A stretch of 64,000 nt of DNA from Nocardia sp. CC227C (GCF_030767025.1 NZ_JASITE010000013.1:124001-188000); one strand, 5' to 3'; numbered from the stretch's first letter, positions 1-8,774 are shown. Numbers and translations are program-made. Notes: generated from the letters alone by a model not told the origin.

Positions 1-1
1 C

Positions 2-556
2 GCGCTCATCGCCCGCGCCGGGGAACTGGGCGTGCCGGAGTCGGTGCGCTTCCTCGACAGCGTCGACGCCATCAACCTGCGCCGCCGCGAGCGCGTGGTG
101 CTGGAGACCCTGGAGGCGCTGGGCGGCGACCGCCCCACCGGCCGGGTGGCCGTGCTGGGTGCGGCGTTCAAACCGCTCTCCGACGATGTGCGCGATTCCC
201 CGGCCCTGGATGTGGCCGTGCGGCTGCACCACGCCGGAATCGAGGTCACCGTCTACGATCCGGAGGCCAACCGGTCCGCCAGCCGGATCGCTCCGCAGCT
301 GCGGTACGCGCCGAACGCGACCGCCGCGGTGCTCGGCGCGGATGTGGTGCTGCATCTGACCGAATGGCGCGAATTCCGCGACCTCGATCCGGTGCTGCTG
401 AGCTCGGTGGCGCGCCGCCGGGTGCTCATCGACGCCCGCAACGCCCTCGATCCCGAACCCTGGCTGACCGCGGGCTGGGACTTCCGGGCGCTGGGCCGAC
501 TGGTGGCGCGGCGGGCGGATGCCGGGCAGGTCGATCCGCTGCTGGAATCGGCCTGA
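2..556 (+). CDS. UDP-glucose/GDP-mannose dehydrogenase family protein, C-terminal part (5' end outside window)
   Basis: The frame is open from the window edge to a stop at 556, leaving about 184 residues of a nucleotide-sugar 6-dehydrogenase. The visible part begins in the central helical linker and contains the second Rossmann domain. The segment VAVLGAAFKPLSDDVRDSPA, with the family's K-x-x-(T/S)-D-D-x-R-x-S-P signature, binds the UDP-sugar and NAD at the dimer interface. Such enzymes oxidise UDP-glucose to UDP-glucuronate for cell-surface polysaccharide. The NAD-binding domain and catalytic Cys lie upstream, so the exact sugar substrate cannot be assigned. Confidence 0.85.
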   Translation, partial: ALIARAGELGVPESVRFLDSVDAINLRRRERVVLETLEALGGDRPTGRVAVLGAAFKPLSDDVRDSPALDVAVRLHHAGIEVTVYDPEANRSASRIAPQLRYAPNATAAVLGADVVLHLTEWREFRDLDPVLLSSVARRRVLIDARNALDPEPWLTAGWDFRALGRLVARRADAGQVDPLLESA

Positions 557-827
557 GCGGAGGCGGTTCCGACGGCCGCCGGGCGATATCGGCGGGTTCG
601 CCGACTATTCGAACTTCGAGATAACCCGTTTCAGATCGACGCTGCGGATCCCGCAGGCATTGTGCGAGTTCACAAGCGAATCCGCACTGATCTGGGGACT
701 TCGCGAGAACCGGTGACCTATGCGGTGACCGTGGGTAATCCGTGTTCGCCATTTCCCGCCCGACGGACCGCTTGGCATGTAACTATGACCCTGTTTTGTG
801 CAGGACTCAGGTTGGCTGGGGGTGCTC

Positions 828-1763
828 GTGACCGGGGTGCGAGCGGTGGCATCGCGCGCGATCGGACTGATCGCGCTCCTGGTGCTGGCCGTGCTCGCCC
901 TGCGCGGCCACATCCCCGGCACCGGCGGGCCGCGCGCACCGCACACACCCCCGGTGGTGGCGGTGGCCCTGATGCCGGTCCTGCTGCTGGTCTCGGTGGT
1001 GATCCTGCTCGCGGGCGTCATCAACAGCCAGCATCGGCTGCCCCTGGCCATGCCGGAACCCGATCGGGACTCCGGCCGTGAACAGTGGCGGCTGAGCCGC
1101 CTCGGACTGCTGATCCTGATCGGGCTGGCCGCCCTCGCCCTGCTGCTCACCGCGGCGGTCTCGGTGCTCTTGGTCGGCCCCGCCCGTGACGAACCGGCCG
1201 AGAACCGCACGGCCCCGGCCACCTCGGAAACCGCCACCGCGGTACCGGATACGGCACCGTCGGACCCCGTCACCGCACCCCGGCTCTCCGGCGCCGCGCT
1301 CATGCTGGTGGGAGCCGGAGCGGTAGCGCTGGTGGCGGTGGCCATGGTCGGCCTGGTGGTGGTCGCGGTGGGCTCCCGGCGCAGGCCGATGGCGCACACC
1401 ACGCCGCCCACGCCGGAGGCGGCCCGCGACATGGTCTCGCTGGCCAAGGTGGCGGAAATGGGCCTGGCGGCCATGATCGCGCCGGGCCAGGATCCGCGCA
1501 CCGCCATCATCGCCTGCTACGTGGCCATGGAACGGGGTCTGGCGCAGGCGCGCGAGGTGGCCCCGCTGGCCTCGGACACCCCGTCCGAGGTGCTGGCGCG
1601 GGCCTTCGAACGCGGCGTGCTGCACGACGCGTCCGCGCGGGAGCTGGTGGCGCTGTTCGAGGAGGCCCGCTTCAGCCCGCATTCGATGTTGGAGTGGCAG
1701 CGGATGCGGGCCGAGCAGCTGCTGCGTATCGTATTGCAGGATCTGCAGGGGCAGAGAGTATGA
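828..1763 (+). CDS. Membrane protein with C-terminal DUF4129 domain
   Basis: About 311 residues with four hydrophobic segments (near the N-terminus, then around residues 40-60, 95-115 and 155-180), followed by a cytosolic C-terminal domain. The C-terminal pattern (IIACYVAMERGL, TPSEVLARAF, LFEEARFSPH) is typical of DUF4129, usually encoded beside MoxR and DUF58 proteins. I chose the GTG at 828 because a GGGGG tract sits five bases upstream; a GTG at 798 would add ten residues. It is first in a five-gene run (828-4991) with short gaps. Role unknown; inferred membrane partner of the MoxR ATPase. Confidence 0.75.
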   Translation: MTGVRAVASRAIGLIALLVLAVLALRGHIPGTGGPRAPHTPPVVAVALMPVLLLVSVVILLAGVINSQHRLPLAMPEPDRDSGREQWRLSRLGLLILIGLAALALLLTAAVSVLLVGPARDEPAENRTAPATSETATAVPDTAPSDPVTAPRLSGAALMLVGAGAVALVAVAMVGLVVVAVGSRRRPMAHTTPPTPEAARDMVSLAKVAEMGLAAMIAPGQDPRTAIIACYVAMERGLAQAREVAPLASDTPSEVLARAFERGVLHDASARELVALFEEARFSPHSMLEWQRMRAEQLLRIVLQDLQGQRV

Positions 1764-1803
1764 AATTTATTGCTGCACAACAGGTCTGGATGGGGGTCCG
1801 GAC

Positions 1804-2307
1804 ATGAATCGCACCGCCGTGGTGATCGGGGCGCTGCTGCTGGTGGCCCTGTTCGAAGTGCTGGCCTTCGGCAATCAGCGGGACACCCTGCTGATCGTCG
1901 CCGCCATTCCGGTGGCCGGGGCGCTGGCGCTGCTCATCTGGTCGCTGGTCGAGCGATCCCGCCGCATCGACCGCGCCGACCTGGCCGACAACGAGGTCGA
2001 CAACGGCCCGGCCGAAATGCTGCACCGCTGGCAGGCGCGCGCACAGATGCTGGCCGAGCGCTCCGAGGGCACCCGCGCCGACTGGGACCGCCATCTACGA
2101 CCGTTGCTGGCCAAGGAATTCGAACTCTCCAGCGGCCACCGCCACACCAAGAACCGGCGGGCCGCCGAAGCGGCCGGGGTGCTGCAGTTCGGTCCGGAAC
2201 TGTGGCGCTGGGTGGACCCGGCCAATTCCGCGCTGCGCGACCAGAACACCCGCGCGCCGGGCCGCGCGGCGCTGGACGAGATCCTGCGCCGCCTCCAGAA
2301 CATGTGA
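1804..2307 (+). CDS. Small membrane protein in the MoxR operon
   Basis: 167 residues. Two adjacent transmembrane helices occupy roughly residues 4-22 and 26-48, followed by a charged soluble tail of about 115 residues (sequence includes MLHRWQARAQMLAERSEGTR). It starts 40 bases after the DUF4129 gene and ends 22 bases before the MoxR gene, so co-transcription is likely. I recognise no named domain. Position matches the unnamed membrane proteins often found between DUF4129 and MoxR genes in Actinobacteria; function in the complex is inferred only from context. Confidence 0.7.
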   Translation: MNRTAVVIGALLLVALFEVLAFGNQRDTLLIVAAIPVAGALALLIWSLVERSRRIDRADLADNEVDNGPAEMLHRWQARAQMLAERSEGTRADWDRHLRPLLAKEFELSSGHRHTKNRRAAEAAGVLQFGPELWRWVDPANSALRDQNTRAPGRAALDEILRRLQNM

Positions 2308-2329
2308 CACCCGAGATGCGAGAAGAACT

Positions 2330-3292
2330 ATGACCTCACCGATGGACATCACCATCAAGCGCACCGACGGGGTGCTGCGGGAACTGTCCCGGGTGGTGGT
2401 CGGCAAGCGCGAAGAACTGCAACTGATCATGATCGCGGTGCTGTCCGGCGGGCACGTGCTCATCGAGGACCTGCCCGGCCTGGGCAAGACCCTCATCGCG
2501 CGCTCCTTCGCCGCCGCACTGGGCCTGAACTTCACCCGCGTGCAGTTCACCCCCGACCTGCTTCCCGCCGACCTCATCGGTTCCACCATCTACGACATGC
2601 ATTCGGGCCGTTTCAGTTTCCGCCGTGGACCGGTGTTCACCAATATGCTGCTCGCCGACGAGGTGAACCGCACCCCGCCCAAGACGCAGGCCGCACTGCT
2701 GGAGGCCATGGCCGAGGGCCAGGTGTCCATCGACGGCGAAACATTCCCGCTGCCACAGCCTTTCATCGTGATGGCCACCGACAACCCCATCGAGTACGAG
2801 GGCACCTATCCGCTGCCCGAGGCGCAGCTGGACCGCTTCGCCATGCAACTGCGGCTGGGGTACCTGTCCGAACAGGACGAGATGCAGATGATCCGGCGGC
2901 GGCTCGAACGCGGTTCGGCCCCCGGCCAAGTGGGGCAGGTGGTCGACGCCGAGGGCCTGCTCGAGATGCGCCAGTCCGTCGAATTCGTGAGCGTGCACCC
3001 CGATGTGGTCGGCTACGTGGTGTCGCTGGCGTCGGCGACCCGCGGCCATCCGCAGGTGGAGGTGGGCGCGAGCCCGCGCGCGGAACTCGACCTGGTGCAG
3101 ATGTCGCGGGCACGGGCACTGCTGAACGGCCGCGACTTCGTGGTCCCCGAAGACGTGAAAGCCCTTGCCATTCCGGCCATGGCCCACCGCATCACACTGC
3201 GCCCCGAAATGTGGGTGCGCCGCATCCGGGGCGAGGACGTGATCGCCGAACTGCTGCGACGGCTGCCGGTGCCGCGCGCCACCACGACATGA
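2330..3292 (+). CDS. MoxR-family AAA+ ATPase
   Basis: 320 residues, the normal length for MoxR proteins. Walker A is LPGLGKTL (about 48-55), Walker B is NMLLADEVNR (about 105-114), and the arginine-finger/sensor region YPLPEAQLDRF follows; a helical lid fills the C-terminus. MoxR ATPases act as chaperone-like factors that work with von Willebrand A proteins, often to insert metal cofactors or remodel complexes. The downstream DUF58 gene starts inside this gene's stop codon (ATGA at 3289-3292), which implies translational coupling. The particular client of this system cannot be read from sequence. Confidence 0.92.
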   Translation: MTSPMDITIKRTDGVLRELSRVVVGKREELQLIMIAVLSGGHVLIEDLPGLGKTLIARSFAAALGLNFTRVQFTPDLLPADLIGSTIYDMHSGRFSFRRGPVFTNMLLADEVNRTPPKTQAALLEAMAEGQVSIDGETFPLPQPFIVMATDNPIEYEGTYPLPEAQLDRFAMQLRLGYLSEQDEMQMIRRRLERGSAPGQVGQVVDAEGLLEMRQSVEFVSVHPDVVGYVVSLASATRGHPQVEVGASPRAELDLVQMSRARALLNGRDFVVPEDVKALAIPAMAHRITLRPEMWVRRIRGEDVIAELLRRLPVPRATTT

Positions 3293-4563
3293 GACACCGC
3301 GACACCAGCACCGTCACCGAGGCCGAATTGCGGTGGCGGCCGGCGCCGCTGGTGTACATGCTGGCCGTGGCCTCGGCACCCGCACTGGTGCTCGCCATCG
3401 TGCTGGGCCGATGGCAGCTGGTGGTGTTCGCCGCCCCCATGCTCGGCGTGCTGGCGACCGCGCCGCTGCAACAGTCGCGCACCCGCATCCAGGTGGACGG
3501 GGCCGGAATTCTGCGCTGCTTCGAAACCGAGGAAGTGACCCTCGCGGTCGCGACGTTCGTGGAGTCCGGGTATGCGCTGCTGCGGCTGTACCCGGAACCC
3601 ATTGCCGGAATGGAACTGCGGGTGGAGGAGTCGGTCGACTCCGGAACCGCGCCCGCCGGACTGCGTCTGGCGTTGTCGTCACCGCGCTGGGGGCGGTTCC
3701 CGGTGCCCATCCGGGTGTCGGCGCTGAGCCCGGCCGGGCTGGCGGTGGCGTCGGTGCGGCTGCCCGCCGGGGAGGTCTTCGTATACCCGATCGCCGACCC
3801 GCAGCGGATGCGATTGCCCCGCACCGAACTACCCGAACGCATCGGCACCCATCTCACCCGGCGGCACGGGCCGGGGGTGGAATTCGCCGACGTACGCGCG
3901 TACGCGCCGGGTGATCAGCTGCGCACCGTGAACTGGCCGGTGAGCGCGCGCCGCGGACGACTGTTCGTCACCGAACGCTTCACCAACCGGGCCGCGGATG
4001 TGGTCGTGCTGGTGGACACCTCACTGCAAGCGCCCGGCCCGGCCTCGGATTCGCTGGAGCTGTCCGTGCGCGGTGCGGCGCAGGTGGCGCAGTCGGCGCT
4101 GCAAGCCGGTGACCGCACCGCCGTGGTCTGCCTGGGCAAGTCGCCGCGCTGGCTGCGGCCCGATATCGGCCGCCGCCAGTTCTACCGCATCGTCGACGCG
4201 GTACTCGACGTCGGCGAGGAGCACATCCCCACCTCCGGCACCCTCGCCCCGCACACCGCCGTGCCGATCGGCGCGATCGTGGTGGCCTTCTCCACCCTGC
4301 TGGACACCCAATTCGCCTTGGCGCTCATCGATCTGCGCAAACGCGGACACGTCGTGGTCGTGGTGGACGTGCTGCGCGGCGCACCGTTCGCCGACGGCCT
4401 CGACCACACCTTGGCCCGCATGTGGCAGCTGGAGCGGGCCTCCATGTACCGCGATATGGGCACCGTCGGCGTCGACATCGTCGCCTGGCCCGAAGGCACC
4501 CGCCTGGACCAGGTCATGCGCCTCATCCCCGAACACCGCCGAACCGTCCGGGTGCGCCGATGA
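3289..4563 (+). CDS. DUF58 domain protein with VWA-like fold, membrane anchored
   Basis: 424 residues from the ATG at 3289 that overlaps the MoxR stop codon; the frame is open further upstream but that part overlaps MoxR. Two N-terminal transmembrane helices lie at about 20-60. The DUF58 core has FADVRAYAPGDQLRTVNW (near 210-227), followed by a VWA-type start VVLVDTSLQ where the usual DxSxS metal-site serine pattern is reduced to DTS. DUF58 proteins are the standard partner of MoxR ATPases. The stop codon overlaps the next start by four bases, so the operon is tightly coupled. Confidence 0.88.
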   Translation: MRHRDTSTVTEAELRWRPAPLVYMLAVASAPALVLAIVLGRWQLVVFAAPMLGVLATAPLQQSRTRIQVDGAGILRCFETEEVTLAVATFVESGYALLRLYPEPIAGMELRVEESVDSGTAPAGLRLALSSPRWGRFPVPIRVSALSPAGLAVASVRLPAGEVFVYPIADPQRMRLPRTELPERIGTHLTRRHGPGVEFADVRAYAPGDQLRTVNWPVSARRGRLFVTERFTNRAADVVVLVDTSLQAPGPASDSLELSVRGAAQVAQSALQAGDRTAVVCLGKSPRWLRPDIGRRQFYRIVDAVLDVGEEHIPTSGTLAPHTAVPIGAIVVAFSTLLDTQFALALIDLRKRGHVVVVVDVLRGAPFADGLDHTLARMWQLERASMYRDMGTVGVDIVAWPEGTRLDQVMRLIPEHRRTVRVRR

Positions 4564-4991
4564 CCAGATTCCTCGCCGTCCTCTCCGGCCTGCTGCTCAC
4601 CACCGCCGTCGGCATCCTCGAACCCTGGACCGCCCTACCGGTCCTCGCCCTCGTCATCGCGGGCTGGCGCTGGCGCGTGCTCGCCGTCGCCGCCGTCCTG
4701 TCCGCCGTCGGCGTGGTCGCCTGGCTCGACACCGGCGCGGTCGAAGCCGGAGCCATCGGCCTGGTAGCCACCACCTACCTGCTCAACACCGCCACCGTCT
4801 CCGCCCCCGTCGGCGTCGTCCCCACCACCATCCCCTCGGTAGCCGGAGCCATCGTCTTCACCCTCGCCGCCGGAGCCGCCGCCCTCCTACCGATCCACCT
4901 GGCCTGGGCCCCCATCGCCGCACCGGTGGTGGTGATCCTCCTCTACGCCTGGCTCATCCAGGGCCTCGCCGACCGCCGCCCGGCGGACTGA
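4560..4991 (+). CDS. Polytopic membrane protein ending the MoxR operon
   Basis: 143 residues, almost entirely hydrophobic, with about four to five transmembrane helices rich in Ala, Val and Leu. The ATG at 4560 overlaps the DUF58 stop codon by four bases, which fixes the start and argues for co-expression. No conserved domain is recognisable. Codon usage becomes very C-rich in third positions compared with the preceding gene. It probably sits in the cytoplasmic membrane beside the DUF4129 and DUF58 proteins; this is context inference only. Confidence 0.7.
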   Translation: MTRFLAVLSGLLLTTAVGILEPWTALPVLALVIAGWRWRVLAVAAVLSAVGVVAWLDTGAVEAGAIGLVATTYLLNTATVSAPVGVVPTTIPSVAGAIVFTLAAGAAALLPIHLAWAPIAAPVVVILLYAWLIQGLADRRPAD

Positions 4992-5075
4992 CGGCCCACC
5001 ACCACTTGACCGGCCGTGCCCACGAGACGCCGGTCGTGCTGTCCGTGACGCTGTTAGGCGGCAACACCGAGCCGC

Positions 5076-5094
5076 GCCTCGGAACCCCCGAGGC
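5076..5094. terminator. Weak hairpin between convergent genes
   Basis: A 7-bp stem GCCTCGG/CCGAGGC with a 5-base loop lies between the convergent membrane-protein gene (ends 4991) and the WYL regulator (ends 5109). There is no T-run, as is common in high-GC Actinobacteria, so termination activity is only plausible. Confidence 0.35.
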
Positions 5095-5108
5095 TCGCCG
5101 CACGGGCG

Positions 5109-6056
5109 TCAGCCGTATCGCTCGACGAGTGCGCTGCCGATCGAGGCGAGGCGCGCTCGCACGCTCGGAGGGCCGGTCGCCTCGAGCCATTCGACCAGTC
5201 CGGCAAGCTCGCCGGCGAGCACGCACTCGTCGGAGCCGCGGATCACCACCTCGATGCGGCCGTCGGGCGTGGGGCCTCCCACCTCGAGCCGACCGCCGAA
5301 CGCCATCCGGAGTATGTCGATCCCGTGGGGCACGCAGACCGCCTGGATTTCGAGGGGTGTGCGCTCGCGGTCGACCTCGTCGGCGATCTCGCGCCAGCTC
5401 TCGGCGAGGTCGAAGTTCTCGGGTCGGTGCACGGGATGGCCGGTCGGGTCGGCCGACGACACGCGGTCGATTCGGAAGGTTCGCCGACCGGCCTCGGTAT
5501 TGGCGACGAGATACCAGGCCGGACCTTTGGTGACGATGCCCAGCGGGTGGACGGTGCGCTCGGTTTCCGCGCCGGTGCTGTCGACGTAGCCGAGCCGCAC
5601 CCGGACGCCGTGGATCACCGCGTCTTGGAGTTCGTCGAGGAAGCGAGGTGGTCGGCGCTCGACCCGGCTCGACCCCCAGGGTTGCGGGTCGACGACCAAT
5701 GACGACGCCGCCGCCTCGGCCTGCCCTCGGAAGGGCTCCGGCAGGGCGCGGACGAGCTTGCGCAGCGCCGCTTTCACGGCCGGTGTCGCCGCTGAGGCCG
5801 GACAGGCGACCAGGAACAGGGCGCGGGCCTCACCCGCGGTCAGACCGGACAGATCGGTGCGGGCGCCGCCCAGCAGCCGCCAGCCGCCGCCCCGGCCCTG
5901 CATGGAGTACACGGGCACCCCGGCCATGGCCAGGGCGTCGAGATCGCGGCGGGCGGTGCGCTCGGAGACCTCCAGCTCGCGGGCGACCTCCGCCGCGGTC
6001 ACCTGCTCACGCCGTTGCAGCAGCAGGAGGATGGCTACCAGCCGGTCGGTTCGCAC
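5109..6056 (-). CDS. WYL-domain transcriptional regulator (DeoR-type HTH)
   Basis: 315 residues from a GTG start. The N-terminal winged helix has the form RLVAILLLLQRREQVTAAEV followed by ELEVSERTARRDLDAL (about residues 5-45). The WYL core follows, with the family pattern seen in HPLGIVTKGPAWYLVA and TFRIDRV. Such regulators bind a ligand or nucleic acid through the WYL barrel and usually control a neighbouring gene. It is divergent from an epoxide-hydrolase-like gene, and the 62-base gap holds a perfect 10-bp inverted repeat. Control of both genes from that site is inferred. Confidence 0.85.
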   Translation of the reverse strand: MRTDRLVAILLLLQRREQVTAAEVARELEVSERTARRDLDALAMAGVPVYSMQGRGGGWRLLGGARTDLSGLTAGEARALFLVACPASAATPAVKAALRKLVRALPEPFRGQAEAAASSLVVDPQPWGSSRVERRPPRFLDELQDAVIHGVRVRLGYVDSTGAETERTVHPLGIVTKGPAWYLVANTEAGRRTFRIDRVSSADPTGHPVHRPENFDLAESWREIADEVDRERTPLEIQAVCVPHGIDILRMAFGGRLEVGGPTPDGRIEVVIRGSDECVLAGELAGLVEWLEATGPPSVRARLASIGSALVERYG

Positions 6057-6074
6057 TGAACAAGAATTTCACAG

Positions 6075-6099
6075 AAACCGGTCATGAGGTGACCGGTTT
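6075..6099. promoter_or_regulatory. Perfect inverted repeat, candidate WYL-regulator operator
   Basis: Arms AAACCGGTCA and TGACCGGTTT are exact reverse complements, separated by five bases (TGAGG). The site lies in the 62-base gap between the divergent WYL regulator (start 6056) and hydrolase (start 6119). Size and symmetry fit a dimeric repressor site. The assignment to this regulator rests on position. Confidence 0.6.
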
Positions 6100-6118
6100 T
6101 GCTCCGCAAAATGGCTAC

Positions 6119-7087
6119 ATGTTCAAGCCAACCGACTTTCCCGAGCCCACCCTCATCCCGGTCAACGGTGTGGAACTGGAGGTCTTCGAAGCAGGCCGAG
6201 AGAACGCCGGAAGACCCATAGTGCTCTGCCACGGCTGGCCGGAGCATGCCTTCTCCTGGCGGCACCAGCTGCCCGCCCTCACCGACGCGGGCTATCACGT
6301 CATCGTCCCGAACCAGCGGGGCTACGGAAATTCATCCCGCCCCACCGAAGTGACGGACTACGACATCGAACACCTGTCGGGTGATCTCATCGCGCTTCTC
6401 GATCACTACGGATACGACGACGCCACCTTCGTCGGTCACGATTGGGGTGCGATGGTCGTGTGGGGGCTGACCTTGTTGCATCCGCACCGCGTGAACAGGG
6501 TGATAAATCTGAGCCTGCCCTACCAAGTACGCGGAGAGAAACCCTGGATCGAACTGATGGAGGAAACCCTCGGCGGTGACTTCTATTTCGTTCACTTCAA
6601 TCGACAGCCAGGTGTCGCGGACGCCGTACTGAACGAGAATACGTTCCGCTTCCTGCACAACCTGTACCGGAAGAACGAGCCACCCGCAGCGCCGGAGCCA
6701 GGCATGTGGATGATCAATCTCGCCCACGCGGACAAGCCCCAGGGTGATCCCCTGCTGAGCGACAGCGAACTGAGGGTCTTCGTCTCCGCCTTCGAAACCT
6801 CAGGGTTCACGGGCAGCATCAATTGGTACAGAAACCTCGACCGCAACTGGCACCTCTTGGCGGATGCGAACCCGATCATCCAGCAACCCACGCTCATGAT
6901 CTACGGTGACCGTGATCGGGTCCAGCAGTCCGAGAATCTGTCGGAGTTCGTCCCCAACGTGCAAGTGGTCAACCTGGACTGCGGTCATTGGATCCAGCAA
7001 GAGAAGCCCGAAGAAACAAACCGAGCGATCGTGCAGTGGCTAACGGATGCCACCAGCACTACCCCAGGGCTGCCCCGCCCGCGATAA
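6119..7087 (+). CDS. Alpha/beta hydrolase, epoxide hydrolase-like
   Basis: 322 residues from the ATG at 6119. The oxyanion motif HGWPE is at residues 39-43. The nucleophile elbow is GHDWGAMVVWG with Asp108 in the nucleophile position, which is the epoxide hydrolase/haloalkane dehalogenase pattern rather than the Ser of esterases. A conserved acid occurs in YGDRDRVQQ and the catalytic His in CGHWIQQEKPEE. A cap-domain region with tyrosines (LYRKN) suits epoxide hydrolase. The frame continues upstream, but that part lies opposite the WYL gene. Its GC content is lower than its neighbours. Substrate unknown; probably controlled by the divergent WYL regulator. Confidence 0.85.
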   Translation: MFKPTDFPEPTLIPVNGVELEVFEAGRENAGRPIVLCHGWPEHAFSWRHQLPALTDAGYHVIVPNQRGYGNSSRPTEVTDYDIEHLSGDLIALLDHYGYDDATFVGHDWGAMVVWGLTLLHPHRVNRVINLSLPYQVRGEKPWIELMEETLGGDFYFVHFNRQPGVADAVLNENTFRFLHNLYRKNEPPAAPEPGMWMINLAHADKPQGDPLLSDSELRVFVSAFETSGFTGSINWYRNLDRNWHLLADANPIIQQPTLMIYGDRDRVQQSENLSEFVPNVQVVNLDCGHWIQQEKPEETNRAIVQWLTDATSTTPGLPRPR

Positions 7088-7221
7088 TCCACTGCATCGG
7101 GGCAAACCCAATCGGGGTGCACTGGCCAGTAGCCCAGACCACCACACCTTCTCCGCCGGGTGCGGAGTGTCGGACCTCTGATTCGGACCGGCGAGGCGTT
7201 GTTGATCGCTATCTTCGACAC

Positions 7222-7641
7222 GTGGCTGAGAACCTGAACGGCGACGGTAGCGATCGGAAAGCCGTGCTGCGGTCACAACAGAGCCTGATCGTGCTAGCGG
7301 TCATGGTCGCCGTAGTGGGCGCGGTTGTTGGTACTTCCGCAGCAGTTGGGTCCGCGATGATCGCGTTCGCGGTGCCGGGCATCCTGGGAGGAGGCTGCGG
7401 ACTCCTGATCTGCCGCGCTGTGGGCACGCGCGGTAATGCCGCGATCCGAGTTGCGTATTCCGTCCTGCTGGTCATCGGATTGCTGGCACTAACAGCGTTC
7501 TTCAGCGTAAGAGCCGGCCGCACCGGGCCGGACATCGGTCTCGGCGGTGTGCTGATGTTGGGCTTGTTGACAGGGTTGCCCGGTGCTTTCGGTACCGGGG
7601 CAATCATCTGGACTCGACGACGTGGCCGGATCGCCCGGTGA
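7222..7641 (+). CDS. Small hypothetical membrane protein
   Basis: About 139 residues from a GTG at 7222, with four predicted transmembrane helices (near 20-40, 45-62, 75-92 and 105-125) and short basic ends (terminal RTRRRGRIAR). The frame is open back to 6988, inside the hydrolase gene, so the start is uncertain and I see no strong ribosome site. No known domain. It lies in a locally lower-GC patch together with the hydrolase and toxin-antitoxin genes, which may be acquired DNA. Confidence 0.5.
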   Translation: MAENLNGDGSDRKAVLRSQQSLIVLAVMVAVVGAVVGTSAAVGSAMIAFAVPGILGGGCGLLICRAVGTRGNAAIRVAYSVLLVIGLLALTAFFSVRAGRTGPDIGLGGVLMLGLLTGLPGAFGTGAIIWTRRRGRIAR

Positions 7642-7889
7642 CCAGGGCTCCGAGCTGCACGATGATCGCCGAGCTGATTCCGGAGTTCACCGCAGGTTTA
7701 CGGATGCGAGAAATCCCACCCGCCCCCGACCAGATGTGGGACGCAAAACACTGCACCTGGCCCGATGCCGAGGGCCTGCGCGGGCTCAGCATCGGTCAGG
7801 AGCTTCGCGCGACATCTGCCGGTGATCTGGCCCGGATGCGGTCCGGAGAAATCTACACCGGTGATACACCGCCGTATCGAGCGCTCGAA

Positions 7890-8345
7890 TCACCGAGGGT
7901 CGCTACCCCCGACGAAGTCGTCGGGCAGGATCTGGAAGGCCGCGTATCGGCGCAATGGCCTGATCACCCGAAAGTCCCTGCGATCCAAGGTCAGAATCAG
8001 ATCGGTATCGAAGTGATCGGCCAGCGCCACACAGGTCGCGTCGACGATATCGAGGTTGAGGTGGTGGTACGCAGTGCGGACCTCCAGAGCCGAATGCAAC
8101 TGTGCGGCACCGATTTCCCCGAGCACGATGCGGGTGGCGGCGATTCGATCGGCCAGCTTGGCCAATACCGCGTCGGCGACCTTGCGGCCGGCGCGAACGC
8201 TCGCCACATGATGCACCTCGGTCAGCGCAAGCGGACTCACCACCAGCGCACTCGCTGCGTCCGCCGCCCGCCGTACCGCGACATGCTCCGGGTCGGAGCG
8301 GTTGAACAGCGCCAGCAAACCCGAGGTATCGGCAACGACGATCAT
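7890..8345 (-). CDS. PIN-domain ribonuclease toxin, VapC-type
   Basis: 151 residues. The PIN active-site acids are visible: VVADTSGLLALFN at the N-terminus (Asp6), an acidic residue in the central LTEVHHVAS helix, and the C-terminal pair in LDIVDATCVALADHFDTDLILTLDRRDF. VapC proteins are Mg-dependent RNases inhibited by a cognate antitoxin. It overlaps the upstream antitoxin-like gene by four bases, the normal antitoxin-then-toxin order. The C-terminal tail after residue 135 is longer than in minimal VapCs. RNA target unknown. Confidence 0.82.
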   Translation of the reverse strand: MIVVADTSGLLALFNRSDPEHVAVRRAADAASALVVSPLALTEVHHVASVRAGRKVADAVLAKLADRIAATRIVLGEIGAAQLHSALEVRTAYHHLNLDIVDATCVALADHFDTDLILTLDRRDFRVIRPLRRYAAFQILPDDFVGGSDPR

Positions 8346-8566
8346 GCGGGGCGATTCATCGCATCATGGATGTCGTCCTTGCCGATCGGACCACCCATGT
8401 CGAACGTATCCTCGTCGCCGACCAGCGGTTCCGCCCACCGACGATGCCGCATGAGGTACTCCCGGACCGCATCCCTGGTGATCTCATGCTTGGAGCGCCC
8501 TTCGGACTCGGCTTGCGCCTCGAGCGCAGCCTCTTCATCGGAGGGAAACCGCATGGTCCAAGCCAT
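8342..8566 (-). CDS. Ribbon-helix-helix antitoxin, VapB-type
   Basis: 74 residues from the ATG at 8566: a short beta strand (TMRFPSDEE) followed by two helices (AALEAQAESEGRSKHEITRD and AVREYLMRHR), the RHH DNA-binding fold, then an acidic C-terminal tail that would occupy the toxin. It ends inside the start of the PIN-domain gene. Upstream, the heptamer GATACCA occurs twice (8576-8582 and 8588-8594, 12 bases apart), a plausible autoregulatory site. A longer open frame to 8668 is not supported by the fold. Confidence 0.75.
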   Translation of the reverse strand: MAWTMRFPSDEEAALEAQAESEGRSKHEITRDAVREYLMRHRRWAEPLVGDEDTFDMGGPIGKDDIHDAMNRPA

Positions 8567-8774
8567 ACCCAGAAAGATACCATCTGTGATACCAGAGCTG
8601 TGGAAATGCGCGTCGGCGGCACAGACAACGCCTCGGCCAGCGCATGGCCGCACGGGTGCCGCGCACATGGCCGGCTACGCCACCGCACATCCGGCCGTTG
8701 TCGGACGACCGTGTCACCGGCCGGTGCGCCGAGGGAGGCGGTTGCGTCCCCCGACGCGCGGGTGACCGGAGCGG

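Noticed and set aside
7638..8765. 375-codon plus-strand frame overlapping the toxin-antitoxin genes
   Set aside because: Most of it is antisense to the PIN and RHH genes, which have clear folds. The first 80 codons (7638-7880) have no domain; I could not decide whether they are a remnant.
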